From: Populus alba
Lineage: Eukaryota; Streptophyta; Magnoliopsida; Malpighiales; Salicaceae
DNA length: 64,000 bases
Assembly: GCF_005239225.2 (NCBI RefSeq)
Contig: NC_133293.1
Span: 16,150,333 to 16,214,332 of the forward strand
Direction: 5' to 3'
Both the position numbers and the translations under genes were made by a program. Below the pieces are notes generated by a model. That model made no database searches. It was not told where the DNA came from and saw only the letters and a list, made by a program, of their open reading frames with translations. Below are positions 63,052 through 64,000 of the stretch, one piece after another. Numbering within the stretch: the first letter of the stretch is position 1; every line of letters starts with the position of its first letter.

Positions 63052-64000
63052 AGCTCAAGTGGTTTGGCGCGTGTGATTGGGATCTTATGTTGGGGAACCT
63101 GAAGATTGGAAGTAAATATTGTATTGCACATCAATGCCAGCAATTTATATAACGGAACATGGTCTACATGTTCTCTATTTTTTTTTTTCAATGGTCACGA
63201 TAATATAGAAATGCCTTTCGACAAGGAAGTTGAAATGGAAAACACGCATCCATTTTTAGTTGATCTCTTTGTGAGTTGTGCTAGTGTGTGTGTGTTCATA
63301 CACGCGTAAATGGAATATTTAAACGTGGCATGGAAACTTACGAATCGAAGTTGCTAGGCAGTGCTTTCCTTCGTTTTTGGAGGCAAGTTGGTAACAATAG
63401 GGACGGGTATCTCAGCCAGAAAAGTGGACTGGTATGGCAATTACATCGCACTTTCTGTAGAGCGTAAATATATCGGTCGTTGTGAAATGCTGCTGCTCTC
63501 TTTCCATGCTTGAGAATAATTACAATTTGCTAGAAATTAATAATCTTTTTTGGAACTTTTTATAAAGGAAAGAGAAGAAGACGAGAGAATTGGAGTTTGA
63601 CGAGTTGCATGAACTATTCAATGCGCAAGTAGAATCCTAATAATTCATCTCGGCTGATTCTTGTTTCTTAACACTCCATTTTCGGCTTCCCAGCTGTTAT
63701 GATTGCCGCTGCTGTTATCTTGTCTTGTCTTGTCTAGCATTATTGTACCAAAACTTGTTTTAATTTGCTTTTGCTTGCGGTAGTGAGTGTATCCCATCCA
63801 AATTTTCTCACGGCTGAGGAAAAATACCGGCTCAACCCCAAAATCTACGATTAATTATTGGTAAAATACCAGTTAAAAATGGTTGCATATCCACACGGCT
63901 TAGATATCTAGAAACCGACGTGGCCGCTCAACAGCCATACAACCTGGTTTGGTCTTTGATCTGGTTTAAAGTTTATGTCATGGTTCTGCAGGTTAATTTA
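63052..64000. other. 3' region and intergenic
   Basis: The 3' UTR of the preceding gene includes a poly-T run near 63178-63188. No gene is seen to the window end; the last 200 bases are ordinary sequence. Confidence 0.5.

Overview
The window is nuclear DNA of a dicot plant. Genes carry GT-AG introns, intergenic DNA is very AT-rich, Ty1/copia and MITE debris is common, and every recognisable product is plant-type. Gene content and repeat style suggest Populus/Salicaceae, but that is inference.

Layout. 1.75-2.75 kb (-): nonsense- and frameshift-bearing copy of a plant multi-TM membrane protein. 4.98-6.06 kb (+): homologue of Arabidopsis At1g26650/At1g69430 with two indels. 7.2-8.1 kb (-): possible decayed unknown gene. 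9.2-12.0 kb (+): UXT/prefoldin-like gene (At1g26660 type) lacking an internal exon. 17.2-20.9 kb (-): intact three-exon ARGONAUTE7. 26.3-27.2 kb (-): broken AP2/ERF gene. 32.7-43.7 kb (-): intact OSCA/ERD4-like ion-channel gene with a copia remnant in its largest intron and a tandemly duplicated exon. 47.6-52.7 kb (+): proteasome subunit RPN6 with a one-base frameshift and a copia 3' end in the probable leader intron. 54.6-56.2 kb (+): intact VTI12-type Qb-SNARE. About 58.0 kb (+): scrap of a beta-ketoacyl-reductase-like SDR gene. 59.9-63.05 kb (+): intact five-exon chloroplast DUF3110-like gene.

The genes do not form a pathway. They are neighbours inherited together: their order interleaves two Arabidopsis chromosome 1 segments (At1g26650-26670 and At1g69430-69450), as expected if this block keeps the order that existed before gene loss in Arabidopsis.

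The most unusual feature is in the OSCA gene. Its 64-bp transmembrane exon exists as two open but diverged copies only 54 bp apart, the architecture expected of mutually exclusive exons.

Four genes (AGO7, OSCA, VTI12, DUF3110-like) reconstruct without any lesion, while five are broken. The two single-indel-type cases (RPN6 and the At1g69430 homologue) could still be sequencing errors.
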